Of a stretch of 64,000 nucleotides of DNA, positions 16,412 through 24,875 are shown in pieces. The DNA is from JACCSI01 sp963815285 (GTDB lineage Bacteria; Acidobacteriota; Vicinamibacteria; Vicinamibacterales; UBA2999), in the NCBI GenBank assembly GCA_963815285.1, contig CAWFGB010000005.1:124001-188000 (forward strand). Direction: 5' to 3'. The translations under genes and the position numbers were made by a program. The stretch's first letter is position 1. The number at the start of each line of letters is the position of its first letter. The notes beneath the pieces were generated by a model, which searched no databases, had not been told where the DNA came from, and saw only the letters and a list, made by a program, of their open reading frames with translations.

Positions 16412-17287
16412 GTGCTCGTCGCCGGCGCTACGGGTCAGCTCGGGCGGGTGATCGTGCGCAAGCTCGCGGCATCCGGCACTCCCGTCCGCGCCCTCGCGCG
16501 GAATGCCACTCGGCTCGCGGACCTCCAGCCTGAAGCCGAGATCGCAGCAGTCGACCTCGTTGATGTTCCACGATTGACCGAGGCATGCCGCGGCGTCGAC
16601 CAAATCGTGGCCACCGCCAACAACAACATGGGCGCCGGGGCGAACAGTCCGACGCGCATCGATTTGGCTGCCTATCAGAACCTCTGCGCCGCCGCACATA
16701 ACACCGGAGTACGCCGGTTGATATACGTCTCGAATCGCGCGGTTGACCGGGATGCGCCCGTCGATATTTTTCGGCTGAAGTGGTACATCGAAGACGCCAT
16801 TCGCCGCAGCGGCATCCCGCATGTAATGCTCCGGCCCACGGCCTTCATGGAGATCTGGATCGACCAGATCATCGGAAAAGGAATACGCGACAAAAGCGTC
16901 GCCACGATCTTCGGCGATGGTATTCGAGTGGCCAATTACATCGGGGTCGACGATGTCGCCGAATTCGTCGTGAAGATTCTCGCGCGTGCGGAGGTCGTCA
17001 ACGAAGTCGTCGATATCGGCGGCCCGTCAAATGTCACCCAAGAAGATCTGGTGTCGCTGATTGAACAGCGCTTCAACGTCAAGGCCAAACGGCGCCATGT
17101 GCCGGTCGCGCTGATGCGTCTGCTTCCGCCCATCGTCCGTCCGTTCAGTGAGCTGCAGGCGAGGCTGATGACGCTGGGGTTGTATTCGGCTGTGTCCGCC
17201 GAGCCGTTTCACGAGTGGAAGGTGTCTGCGGATCGCTTCGGACTGCAACCGCGCTCGGTCGAGGAGCACATTGCACAGCTGCGTTAG
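16412..17287 (+). CDS. NmrA-like NAD(P)-binding protein (atypical SDR)
   Basis: The product has a Rossmann nucleotide site at its extreme N-terminus (VLVAGATGQLGR). It continues like an NmrA/atypical SDR: VRALARN, YVSNRAVDRD and LRPTAFMEIW. The only standard start is GTG 16412, but that leaves no residues before the first beta strand and has no Shine-Dalgarno site near it. GGAGG at 16387-16391 instead points to ATC at 16397, which would give (M)TTPRVLVAG. A rare start codon or a base error (ATG to ATC) is possible. Confidence 0.8.
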   Translation: MLVAGATGQLGRVIVRKLAASGTPVRALARNATRLADLQPEAEIAAVDLVDVPRLTEACRGVDQIVATANNNMGAGANSPTRIDLAAYQNLCAAAHNTGVRRLIYVSNRAVDRDAPVDIFRLKWYIEDAIRRSGIPHVMLRPTAFMEIWIDQIIGKGIRDKSVATIFGDGIRVANYIGVDDVAEFVVKILARAEVVNEVVDIGGPSNVTQEDLVSLIEQRFNVKAKRRHVPVALMRLLPPIVRPFSELQARLMTLGLYSAVSAEPFHEWKVSADRFGLQPRSVEEHIAQLR

Positions 17288-17406
17288 AGGGCGCGCGTCG
17301 AGCGGCGATCTTCATCATGCGATCGCTTCGATCATCGTGCGGCGCCGCAACCGTCAGCGCACGCTGGAGCTCGCGCGCGATAATTGAACCGCCATAGAAT
17401 CGGTCC

Positions 17407-18861
17407 ATGGCCATGCTACGGCTCGCCCGTCACATCGTCCTGCCGCTCGCGTTGCTGTTGACCTGGGGCGGGGTCCTCGCGCAGCGCGCTGTCCCGCTAA
17501 CGCGTTCGCATCACCCCGACATTCCGTATCAGTCACCCACGACGCTGGGCGCCGCCAGTTACGCCAAGATCCTGTGCTCGGCTGTATTCGTCTCAGGCCG
17601 CGAGGTGGACGAGGCACGCCAGAACAGCGCCTACATTCTGATGAACGCTTCCGATCGCGAGAAGCCCATCGCCGTCGACGTCGATCGGCAGGCGACACGC
17701 GTGCACGTCACCCTCGACAAGGTCACGAGGACCGCGGCGTTCTACGGAGATCAAGGCTGCGTGATTCATCCGATCGATCACGACGGCATTCACTTCACGC
17801 CCGTGCCCGTGCCCACGATGCTGCCCGATGCCAACGCGCAGCCGTGGCCGATGGGCGATGCGCCATCCCGCGACGCGTGGCCCGCCCAGCTCGATCGCGC
17901 CAGGATGCAGGCCGCCGTCGATCTTGCGTTCGCGGATCCTGCCGGCCTGACGGCAGGGATGGTCGTCGTCTACAAGGGCCAGATTGTGGGCGAGCGTTAC
18001 ATGCCCGGCATCACCAAGGACACCCAGCTGGAAAGCTGGTCGATGGGGAAGAGCCTGATTGCCACGCTAGTGGGCTTGGTCATCAAGGACGGCGCCCTGT
18101 CGCTCGACGATCCCGCGCCTATCGCAGAATGGCGGCGGCCAGGCGATCCGCGTGCGCCGATTCGCGTGCGCGACATCATGCGGATGTCCAGCGGGCTCAG
18201 CTTCACCGGCCAGGACGATCGCTGGATGGACCCGACGTGGCAATACCACGATCACTTCTTCATCTACGCGGGCGCGGTAGACGCGTACAAATACTCGATC
18301 TCCTCACCAGTCGAGTTTGCACCGAATACCGTGGGTCGCTATCGCAACTCGGATCCGATGACACTGGGGTTCCTCGTGCGTCAGGCCGTCGAGAAACGCG
18401 GCGAACAGTACCTCACCTACCCGCAGCGCGCGCTCTTCGACAAGATCGGCATCCGCAAACAGGTACTCGAGACCGATCCGTGGGGCAATTTTCTGTTGAG
18501 CGGCTACGACTACGGCACGGTCCGCAACTGGGCGCGTCTCGGCCTGCTATACCTCCGCGACGGGGTGTGGAACGGACAGCGGCTGCTGCCCGAAGGCTTC
18601 ACCAAGTTCGTCAGCACGCCCGCGCCTGCGTGGCGGCGACCGGAGTACGGCGGTCAGTTCTGGATCAACGGCGACGGGCAATGGAGCCTTCCCTCCGACA
18701 CCTACTTCATGGCGGGCGCGGGCGGCCAGCACACGTTCATCGTGCCGTCACTCGATCTGGTTGTCGTGCGGATGGGCCACCAACGCGGCTCTGCCGTGGG
18801 CGTGAAGCTGTTGAATCAATCGCTGGCGGCCATCGCTGCGACAATTGAGCTGACGCGTTGA
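17407..18861 (+). CDS. Secreted class C beta-lactamase-family serine hydrolase
   Basis: This is a 484-residue protein with a signal peptide (LARHIVLPLALLLTWGGVLAQ). The SxxK motif is Ser212-Met-Gly-Lys215 (SWSMGKS) and the YxN motif is Tyr312-Arg-Asn314. This set marks the penicillin-binding/AmpC-like fold, which includes esterases and peptidases as well as lactamases. An extra N-terminal domain of about 150 residues precedes the catalytic part. The next gene (DUF885) starts 19 nt downstream on the same strand. True beta-lactam resistance should not be assumed. Confidence 0.82.
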   Translation: MAMLRLARHIVLPLALLLTWGGVLAQRAVPLTRSHHPDIPYQSPTTLGAASYAKILCSAVFVSGREVDEARQNSAYILMNASDREKPIAVDVDRQATRVHVTLDKVTRTAAFYGDQGCVIHPIDHDGIHFTPVPVPTMLPDANAQPWPMGDAPSRDAWPAQLDRARMQAAVDLAFADPAGLTAGMVVVYKGQIVGERYMPGITKDTQLESWSMGKSLIATLVGLVIKDGALSLDDPAPIAEWRRPGDPRAPIRVRDIMRMSSGLSFTGQDDRWMDPTWQYHDHFFIYAGAVDAYKYSISSPVEFAPNTVGRYRNSDPMTLGFLVRQAVEKRGEQYLTYPQRALFDKIGIRKQVLETDPWGNFLLSGYDYGTVRNWARLGLLYLRDGVWNGQRLLPEGFTKFVSTPAPAWRRPEYGGQFWINGDGQWSLPSDTYFMAGAGGQHTFIVPSLDLVVVRMGHQRGSAVGVKLLNQSLAAIAATIELTR

Positions 18862-18880
18862 CCAGGAATTGGAGCCGCCT

Positions 18881-20719
18881 TTGTCGCCATTGATGAACCG
18901 CCGGGAAGTCATCGCCGCATTCGCCTCGACCATGGCTTTACCGCTCCTCCCCGCATGCGCTCGCGAGCAGATGCCGCCGCCTTCGGCAACGACCGAAGCC
19001 GATGCGCTCGCGCTGCTCAACGAGATTGCCGAAAACCTCCTCCGCCTCCTTCCCGAGAGTGCGACGTCGCTTGGCATCGACACGGGCGCGAGAGCGGCGC
19101 TTCGTGCCCAGCTCGCTGATCGATCGGCTGAAGGACAGCAGCGCATCGCGAACCAGCTGCGAAGCGATTTGGCGCGCGCGAACGGGTTCGACGCGTCGAG
19201 GCTTTCGCATGCCACGCGCACCAGCTTCGAGGTCGTGCGCAGTGCGTACGCCTCGTCGCTCCAAGGCTTTGCACTTCCATACGGCGATGTGCCCGTGGGC
19301 GGCTGGCGCATCACGCCGTATGTCGTCATCCAGAATGTGGGAGCGTATCTCGACATCCCGCGCTTCCTCGACAGCGACCATCGCATCGACAACAGTGCCG
19401 ATGCCGAGGCCTATATCGCACGGCTGCAGTCCTATGCCAAGCAGCTTGACGGGGAGCTGGGCCGAATGCAGGCCGCGCGCGGAGCCGGACTCGTGGCGCC
19501 AGCTTTCCTGATTGACAAGGCGCTGGCGCAAATGGCGCTGTCGGCCAAGAACGCCCGCGACGGTGGAACGCTCGTCGAGTCCCTCGAGCGGCGCACGAAA
19601 AACATTCCCGGGACCTGGGCCGAGCGCGCGCGGACGATTGCTTTGCAAGAGGTCGCGCCTGCGCTCGAGCGCCAGTTGGTCGAACTGCAGGCGCAGAAAG
19701 CTGTCGCTACGAATGACGCCGGTATCTGGGCGCGTCCGCGCGGCGACGACTATTACCGCTGGGCGCTCAAGGCCTCGACCACCACCGATATGTCGCCCGA
19801 CGAGGTTCACGACATGGGCCGAAGCGAGCTGCAGCAGCTGCACGCGCAGATGGACGCCATCCTGAAACAAGTCGGCTACGCCCAGGGCACCGTTGGTGAA
19901 CGGATGAAAGGGCTGGCCAAAGATCCACGCTACGCATTTTCCGAAGGGGACAAAGGCCGGGCGGAAATCATGGCATTCATTCAGAACCGCCTCGACTGGA
20001 TCAAGGCGCAAATGCCTCGCGCATTCAACAAGGTGGTCAATCCGAACATGGAAGTGAAGCGGCTGCCACCTGAAGAAGAGCCGGGTGCCCCTGGCGCGTA
20101 CGGCGGGGCCGGATCAATCGACGGCAGCATCCCCGGCCGTTACTGGATCAATCTCAGGGCCACGAGCCTGCACAGTAAATACAGCCTTGCGGACCTGACA
20201 TTTCATGAAGCGATCCCGGGCCACATCTGGCAGGGTGAGTACACGCACGACATGCCGCTCATCCGGCAGATGCTCGCCTTCAACGCGTACTCCGAAGGGT
20301 GGGGACTCTATGCCGAACAGCTCGCCGACGAACTTGGCGCGTACGAGAACGATCCCGTCGGACGCCTCGGATATCTGCAGTCGATTGCGTTTCGCGCGTG
20401 TCGGCTCGTTGTCGACACCGGCATCCATGCCAAACACTGGACGCGCGAGCAGGGCGTGCAGTTCTTCGTCGACGTCAACGGATCAAACCCCGAGGAAGTC
20501 GCCAGCGAGGTCGACCGTTACTGTTCATGGCCGGGCCAGGCATGCGGCTACAAGGTCGGACACAGCGAAATCAACCGGCAACGCCAGAAGGCGACCACGG
20601 CGCTCGGACCGAAGTTCGATGCGAAGGCGTTCAACGATACTGTCGTGCTCGGCGGGAACGTGCCGCTCGATGTCCTCGGCAAGAACGTAGACGAATACAC
20701 TCGGTCTGCCACAAGCTAG
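18881..20719 (+). CDS. DUF885 family protein, Tat-type lipoprotein
   Basis: About 612 residues. The N-terminus has a twin-arginine motif (NRREVIAAF) followed by a hydrophobic stretch and LLPAC, suggesting Tat export and lipidation. The core carries FHEAIPGHIWQ (around residue 440), the zinc-site-like motif of DUF885, a family related to metallo-carboxypeptidases. TTG at 18881 is chosen because GGAG lies 6 nt upstream. ATG at 18893 and TTG at 18869 are alternatives. It probably forms an operon with the beta-lactamase-family gene. Confidence 0.82.
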   Translation: MSPLMNRREVIAAFASTMALPLLPACAREQMPPPSATTEADALALLNEIAENLLRLLPESATSLGIDTGARAALRAQLADRSAEGQQRIANQLRSDLARANGFDASRLSHATRTSFEVVRSAYASSLQGFALPYGDVPVGGWRITPYVVIQNVGAYLDIPRFLDSDHRIDNSADAEAYIARLQSYAKQLDGELGRMQAARGAGLVAPAFLIDKALAQMALSAKNARDGGTLVESLERRTKNIPGTWAERARTIALQEVAPALERQLVELQAQKAVATNDAGIWARPRGDDYYRWALKASTTTDMSPDEVHDMGRSELQQLHAQMDAILKQVGYAQGTVGERMKGLAKDPRYAFSEGDKGRAEIMAFIQNRLDWIKAQMPRAFNKVVNPNMEVKRLPPEEEPGAPGAYGGAGSIDGSIPGRYWINLRATSLHSKYSLADLTFHEAIPGHIWQGEYTHDMPLIRQMLAFNAYSEGWGLYAEQLADELGAYENDPVGRLGYLQSIAFRACRLVVDTGIHAKHWTREQGVQFFVDVNGSNPEEVASEVDRYCSWPGQACGYKVGHSEINRQRQKATTALGPKFDAKAFNDTVVLGGNVPLDVLGKNVDEYTRSATS

Positions 20720-20746
20720 CCATCCCTTGCGTTCCGGCCGCGCCGC

Positions 20747-22735
20747 TCAGGCCGGGCGGACGCCCAGGCGGAGGGCCATGATCGTCACATCGTCGAATGG
20801 CTCGGCCCGGCCGCGGAACCGGCGCACGCTGTCCTCAATCCGCGCGAGCAGCGTTTCCACGCTCTCCTCCCGCTGCGGGCGCAACAAACGCTCGAGCTGT
20901 TCGGCGCCAAACATCTCGCCCTGCTCGTTCTCCACTTCTACCGTCCCGTCCGTGTAGAAGAACAGCAGGTCGTTGTCGGCGAGCTGCACCCTGCGTTCGA
21001 CATAGCCTTGGCCAGGATAGAGGCCCACGGGCAAACCTCCTGCTGGCAGTGCTTCGATGGTATCGCCGCGGATCAGGAACTGGGGGTTGTGGCCGGCATT
21101 GACGTAGCGCAGCATCTTCTCCGCCGGATCGAGGACGCCGAGAAACAGCGTTGCGTAGACGCCTGGCGGCGTCGATTCGTCAATTTCTCGGTCGATCGTC
21201 GATGCGAGGGCGGTCAGGTCGGATGCGATCGGCAGCCGCGCCCGGAGCGTCGCCTGAATATTGGCCATCAGCAGCGCGGCGCTGATTCCCTTGCCCGAGA
21301 CATCCCCGACCAGCACCGCGATCTGTCCGCCCGGGAGCTCGAAATAGTTGAAGAAGTCGCCGCCCACTTCGCGGGCCGGGATCGAGATGCCCTTGATCTC
21401 TGTCGGGCCGAGCTGCAACGACGCATGCGGCAGCATCTCGGTCTGGATACGGCGGCACAGCTCGAGCTCGCGCTGCAGCCCTTCGCGTTCGACGACGAGC
21501 TGCTGGTGATGGGCGACGTCTCGCGCCATCTGATTGAAGGCCGTGGCCAGCGCACCGAACTCGTCGCGCGAGCGCACCGGTACCTGCGCCGAAAAATCAC
21601 CTCGAGCGATTCGCTCTACGCCATCGGTGAGCGTCGTCAGGTCGCGCGTCATGTGACGCGCCAGCGGAACGATGCCGAGCATGGCGAGGCCGATGACCCC
21701 GAGGCCGAGCAGGAGGCTGCGCATCGACGCGTTCTGTATTTCGCGCAGCGACTGCGCGATGGGGCGGGCGATGCCGAACGTGACGCTCGAGGGCGCCTCG
21801 CGGGTGACGATGACCCAATCGCCGTGCTGACCCACGCCCGATCCGCGCAGCCCCGCGACCTGCAGTGGCGCCAATATCCGCTGGTGCTCGGCGGTCGTGG
21901 TGTGCACCACGCCATCGGCGTCGATGGCGAACGGGATCTCGCCTTGAGACGTCTGCGCGCTGCTCAACACCGTCGTCAATGTCCGCGGCAGGTTCAGCCG
22001 GGCGTTGATGCTCCCGACCACTTCGCCGTCCCGTAGCACGGGGACGGCGAGCGCGTCACCCTCGAGCGCGGCACGGCGATTAGCGTGTGCGGTTTTCCAC
22101 GCGCGTTCGGCATGTTCCCGTGCGCGCTGCTGGCCTTCCGCCGAAACGGCAGCGGCGGCCGACCGCGTTGCCGATCCGGCGATCTGCGCTCCCGCTCGCA
22201 GGGCCGGACCCAGGTTTTCGCCCAGGCTGCGGAGCCGCGCCGCCACTCGAGGGGGCACGCCTTCGGCAGCCAGTTCCTTTTCCACTGCCGCCATCGTTTC
22301 ACGCAGGTCGATGACGACAGGTTCCGGAAGCGGCGGGTGTGGCGGAGCGGCTGGAGGAACGGGGGGGGCCGCGGCACCCGGTGGTAAGGGCGGCGTTGGA
22401 AGCGACGTGAACTCGACACGTTCGAGCAGTTGAGCCGACGCGCCGAGCGCGGTAGCGACCTGCTCGAGCACGCGAACTTCTGCCGGCCGATCGGGCTCCG
22501 CCGCCTCTTTCGACGTGGCCACACCGGGTTCCCACAGCAGGCCCACCTGCCGGCCGAGTTCCGCGGTGACCGTATCCAGCCGAGCCTGTAGATCCGCCGC
22601 CATGTGTGCTGATTCGGTCGCCACCGCCCCGCGGAACGCGCTGACCGACGAGGAGTAGGAGTAAAACGTGACCGCACTCAGCGGCAGCACCGAAAAGAGG
22701 AGGAAGGCAAAGATGAGCCGTGTACGTACACTCAT
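20747..22735 (-). CDS. Membrane RsbU/SpoIIE-type PP2C phosphatase with HAMP domain
   Basis: 662 residues: N-terminal membrane helix (about 5-27), a periplasmic sensor region of about 300 residues with a Pro-rich stretch, and a second helix (SLLLGLGVIGLAMLGIVPLA, about 337-356). Next come a HAMP linker and a SpoIIE phosphatase domain (REVGGDFFNYFEL, LVGDVSGKGISAALLMA, YVNAGHNP, YTDGTVE, FDDVTIMAL). Such enzymes dephosphorylate anti-anti-sigma factors and so control an alternative sigma factor. No RsbW- or RsbV-like partner is adjacent. Confidence 0.9.
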   Translation of the reverse strand: MSVRTRLIFAFLLFSVLPLSAVTFYSYSSSVSAFRGAVATESAHMAADLQARLDTVTAELGRQVGLLWEPGVATSKEAAEPDRPAEVRVLEQVATALGASAQLLERVEFTSLPTPPLPPGAAAPPVPPAAPPHPPLPEPVVIDLRETMAAVEKELAAEGVPPRVAARLRSLGENLGPALRAGAQIAGSATRSAAAAVSAEGQQRAREHAERAWKTAHANRRAALEGDALAVPVLRDGEVVGSINARLNLPRTLTTVLSSAQTSQGEIPFAIDADGVVHTTTAEHQRILAPLQVAGLRGSGVGQHGDWVIVTREAPSSVTFGIARPIAQSLREIQNASMRSLLLGLGVIGLAMLGIVPLARHMTRDLTTLTDGVERIARGDFSAQVPVRSRDEFGALATAFNQMARDVAHHQQLVVEREGLQRELELCRRIQTEMLPHASLQLGPTEIKGISIPAREVGGDFFNYFELPGGQIAVLVGDVSGKGISAALLMANIQATLRARLPIASDLTALASTIDREIDESTPPGVYATLFLGVLDPAEKMLRYVNAGHNPQFLIRGDTIEALPAGGLPVGLYPGQGYVERRVQLADNDLLFFYTDGTVEVENEQGEMFGAEQLERLLRPQREESVETLLARIEDSVRRFRGRAEPFDDVTIMALRLGVRPA

Positions 22736-22841
22736 GTGGTCAGGTTCAGACGCTCCCGGCGAGGCATTTCGGCGGGCCTTACAGATCTTAGACGTGCGGC
22801 GTGGGCGGGCGTTCGGCGCATATGTTCAGATAGTCTGGCCT

Positions 22842-23222
22842 ATGAACCAGCATGAAGCAGTCGCGGAAGTGTCGAGACGCATGGCCACGGCAATCGGCCA
22901 ACGGGACCTGAGCAGCATACGACAGCTCCTGGCGCCAGGCTTCGTCCACCGCGCCTTGGGCGGCGATCGCCGAGACGCCGCCGCCTTCCTTCAGTCCATC
23001 GAACAGATTCCTGGTGAGATCCTCGTTGTCAGGCTGGAGCAGTTCGACGTGGACGTGTCACCCACCGGGGCGCTCGTCACTGGAGTCCAATACGCCCAAG
23101 TGCTGCTCGACGGTCAGGTCGTCGAAGACCGTCGGGGGTTCGTCGACTGGTTCGTGAATGATGACGGTGTGTGGCGTATTCAAGCCGCGGTGGACCTGCC
23201 ACACCAGATTCCTCATGACTAA
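22842..23222 (+). CDS. SnoaL/NTF2-like protein
   Basis: A 126-residue alpha+beta-barrel protein: an N-terminal helical part (AVAEVSRRMATAIGQRDLSSIRQLLAPGFVHRA) followed by strands ending VNDDGVWRIQAAVDL, typical of NTF2-like domains. ATG 22842 is preferred; the in-frame upstream stretch overlaps the start of the divergent phosphatase gene and is probably noncoding. No catalytic residues can be assigned. Confidence 0.65.
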   Translation: MNQHEAVAEVSRRMATAIGQRDLSSIRQLLAPGFVHRALGGDRRDAAAFLQSIEQIPGEILVVRLEQFDVDVSPTGALVTGVQYAQVLLDGQVVEDRRGFVDWFVNDDGVWRIQAAVDLPHQIPHD

Positions 23223-23248
23223 TATTTCCTGCGGCGGGCCACATTTCA

Positions 23249-23698
23249 ATGACGCCTTCGAAAACTTTCAAGACAACGATCGTTCGACGCGGGTCGATCT
23301 GTTTCATCCCGCTGCCTTTTGATCCCAAATCAGTTTTTGGCAAGCTGCGAGTCCCGGTCAAAGTGACCGTCAACGGCTACACCTACCGGAGCACGATCGC
23401 CGCGATGGGCGGCCCCCCGTTCGTGCCCCTGCGTAAGAGTAACCGCGAGGCTGCCGGGTTAAAGGGTGGCGAGACGATCAAAGTGCTAGTGGAACTCGAT
23501 ACCGAGGAAAGGGTGATCAAGCCGCCGGCCGATTTGGTCAAGGCCCTCAAGGCGAGCCCGCAGGGGTGGGCGCAGTGGGGGGAACTGAGCTACAGCCACC
23601 AGCGTGAGCACGTCGAGTCGATTGAGGGAGCCAAGACGCCAGAGACACGCGCTCGTCGCATTGCGCGGTCGGTGGAGGCGATCCGCCAGAAGGCCTAG
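23249..23698 (+). CDS. DUF1905 and YdeI/OmdA-type domain protein
   Basis: 149 residues in two parts. A small beta-barrel DUF1905 domain (residues 5-85: FKTTIVRRGSICFIPLPFD, VTVNGYTYRSTIAAMGGPPF) is followed by the YdeI/OmdA helical tail (LVKALKASPQGWAQWGELSYSHQREHVESIEGAKTPETRARRI). The fusion is common in soil bacteria; its function is not established. A 6-bp inverted repeat (GGAGAC/GTCTCC at 23699-23715) follows the stop. Confidence 0.82.
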   Translation: MTPSKTFKTTIVRRGSICFIPLPFDPKSVFGKLRVPVKVTVNGYTYRSTIAAMGGPPFVPLRKSNREAAGLKGGETIKVLVELDTEERVIKPPADLVKALKASPQGWAQWGELSYSHQREHVESIEGAKTPETRARRIARSVEAIRQKA

Positions 23699-23811
23699 GG
23701 AGACAGCCAGTCTCCATGACTCAGGTAAGCAACTCGGCGCGACCGATTCACCTCGACCGCCAGTTCGGGCTGACGGGCCCACCACTCGCGTCCTTGGCGT
23801 TCAGGACGTCT

Positions 23812-24372
23812 TCAACCTGCCGGCTGATACGAAAGCACGACGTTCCCGTTCGCGAACCTGCGGGTCTTGGTGAGCTCGAGCGGCAGCGGGGCGGCGACCG
23901 TCTCGAAGAGCGTGCGGCCGAGGCCGAGGACGACCGGGTTCAGGACAATCTGGTATTCGTCGATGAGCCGCGCGTGCGTGAGCTGCGAGACGATGCTGCC
24001 GCTGCCGAGAATGAGCAGGTCGGGGCCGGGTTCTTGCTTCAGCGTCCTGACGGCCGTGGCGAGATCGTCCTTGATCAGGGTCGTGTTCTGCCACGTCACC
24101 GTCTCGAGGGTTCGCGACACCACGTACTTCCGCATCGCGTTCATTCCCGCGGCGACGTCCGGCAGCATGTCAGCGGCTGCTGGCGTGGGCCAAAACGCTG
24201 CCATCATTTGGTACGTCACTCGGCCAAACAGCAACTCGCCCTCACCCTTGGCATTCCCGCTCGTAAACGCATTCCATTCATCGTCGTGCTTGTGGGCCCA
24301 GCTCATGTCGCCCTTCGCGTCGACAAAGAAACCGTCCAGCGAGACGTGGTCGAATACCGACAACTTCCGCAT
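23812..24372 (-). CDS. Dihydrofolate-reductase-like (RibD C-terminal type) protein
   Basis: 186 residues beginning MRKLSVFDHVSLDGFF and including LLFGRVTYQMMAAFWP, LILGSGSIVSQL and the C-terminal ELTKTRRFANGNVVLSYQP. This is the pattern of the YyaP/YwjB-like DHFR-fold family, distinct from housekeeping FolA. Start 24372 has GGAGAAGG just upstream. The frame stays open further upstream, but that sequence is not family-like. NADPH use is inferred from the fold. Confidence 0.8.
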   Translation of the reverse strand: MRKLSVFDHVSLDGFFVDAKGDMSWAHKHDDEWNAFTSGNAKGEGELLFGRVTYQMMAAFWPTPAAADMLPDVAAGMNAMRKYVVSRTLETVTWQNTTLIKDDLATAVRTLKQEPGPDLLILGSGSIVSQLTHARLIDEYQIVLNPVVLGLGRTLFETVAAPLPLELTKTRRFANGNVVLSYQPAG

Positions 24373-24400
24373 GACCTTCTCCATTAACAGCGGGATGGCT

Positions 24401-24856
24401 TCACGTGGCGTGCTTGCGGGACTGCACCGTGCGCTTGAAGAGATCGCCTTCCTTGGCACCAACAAAGCCCCGCTGTAGAAGCCAGCGCTTCAAACCGCTC
24501 TTATCAGGGTGTCCAGCAGGGATCACGTTGTACAGGTAGTTGAGACCGCGCGCGGCTGCTTCCTCGTCGAGCCGGTCCAGGATGAACGTGCCGATGCCGC
24601 GGGATTGGCTGTCGGATTCAACGGCGAGCAAGACCTCCGCATCCCCCCACGAGTAGTCCATCCAGCCGTATCCGCTCACAAAGCCGTTGTGTTCGACACG
24701 CCACCAGTCGCCCGGCAGCACGGCGCCTGGAGTTGACGCCGACACGGCAAACACACCGGGCATCCCGCCGACGATACGCTGCTTGTCCGCGTCCCACAAC
24801 GCCGTGTGTTCACGAACCCACGTGAAGGCCATGGCGGTAGCGTATCGCGTTTTCAT
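24401..24856 (-). CDS. GNAT-family N-acetyltransferase
   Basis: 151 residues with the acetyl-CoA motif A pattern in LLAVESDSQSRGIGTFILDR (QSRGIG as the R/Q-x-x-G-x-G/A loop) and a following helix LDEEAAARGLNYLYNV. The C-terminus has LLQRGFVGAKEGDLFKR, typical of GNAT strand 6-7. GAAGG lies near the chosen ATG. The acceptor substrate is unknown. It lies 20 nt upstream-strandwise of nothing coupled; the PQQ gene ends close by on the same strand. Confidence 0.75.
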   Translation of the reverse strand: MKTRYATAMAFTWVREHTALWDADKQRIVGGMPGVFAVSASTPGAVLPGDWWRVEHNGFVSGYGWMDYSWGDAEVLLAVESDSQSRGIGTFILDRLDEEAAARGLNYLYNVIPAGHPDKSGLKRWLLQRGFVGAKEGDLFKRTVQSRKHAT

Positions 24857-24875
24857 GAGACCTTCGACCGCGTCG

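Noticed and set aside
17407..18861. Antibiotic resistance beta-lactamase
   Set aside because: SxxK and YxN alone define a broad hydrolase and PBP-like family. The extra N-terminal domain and the DUF885 neighbour give no support for resistance.
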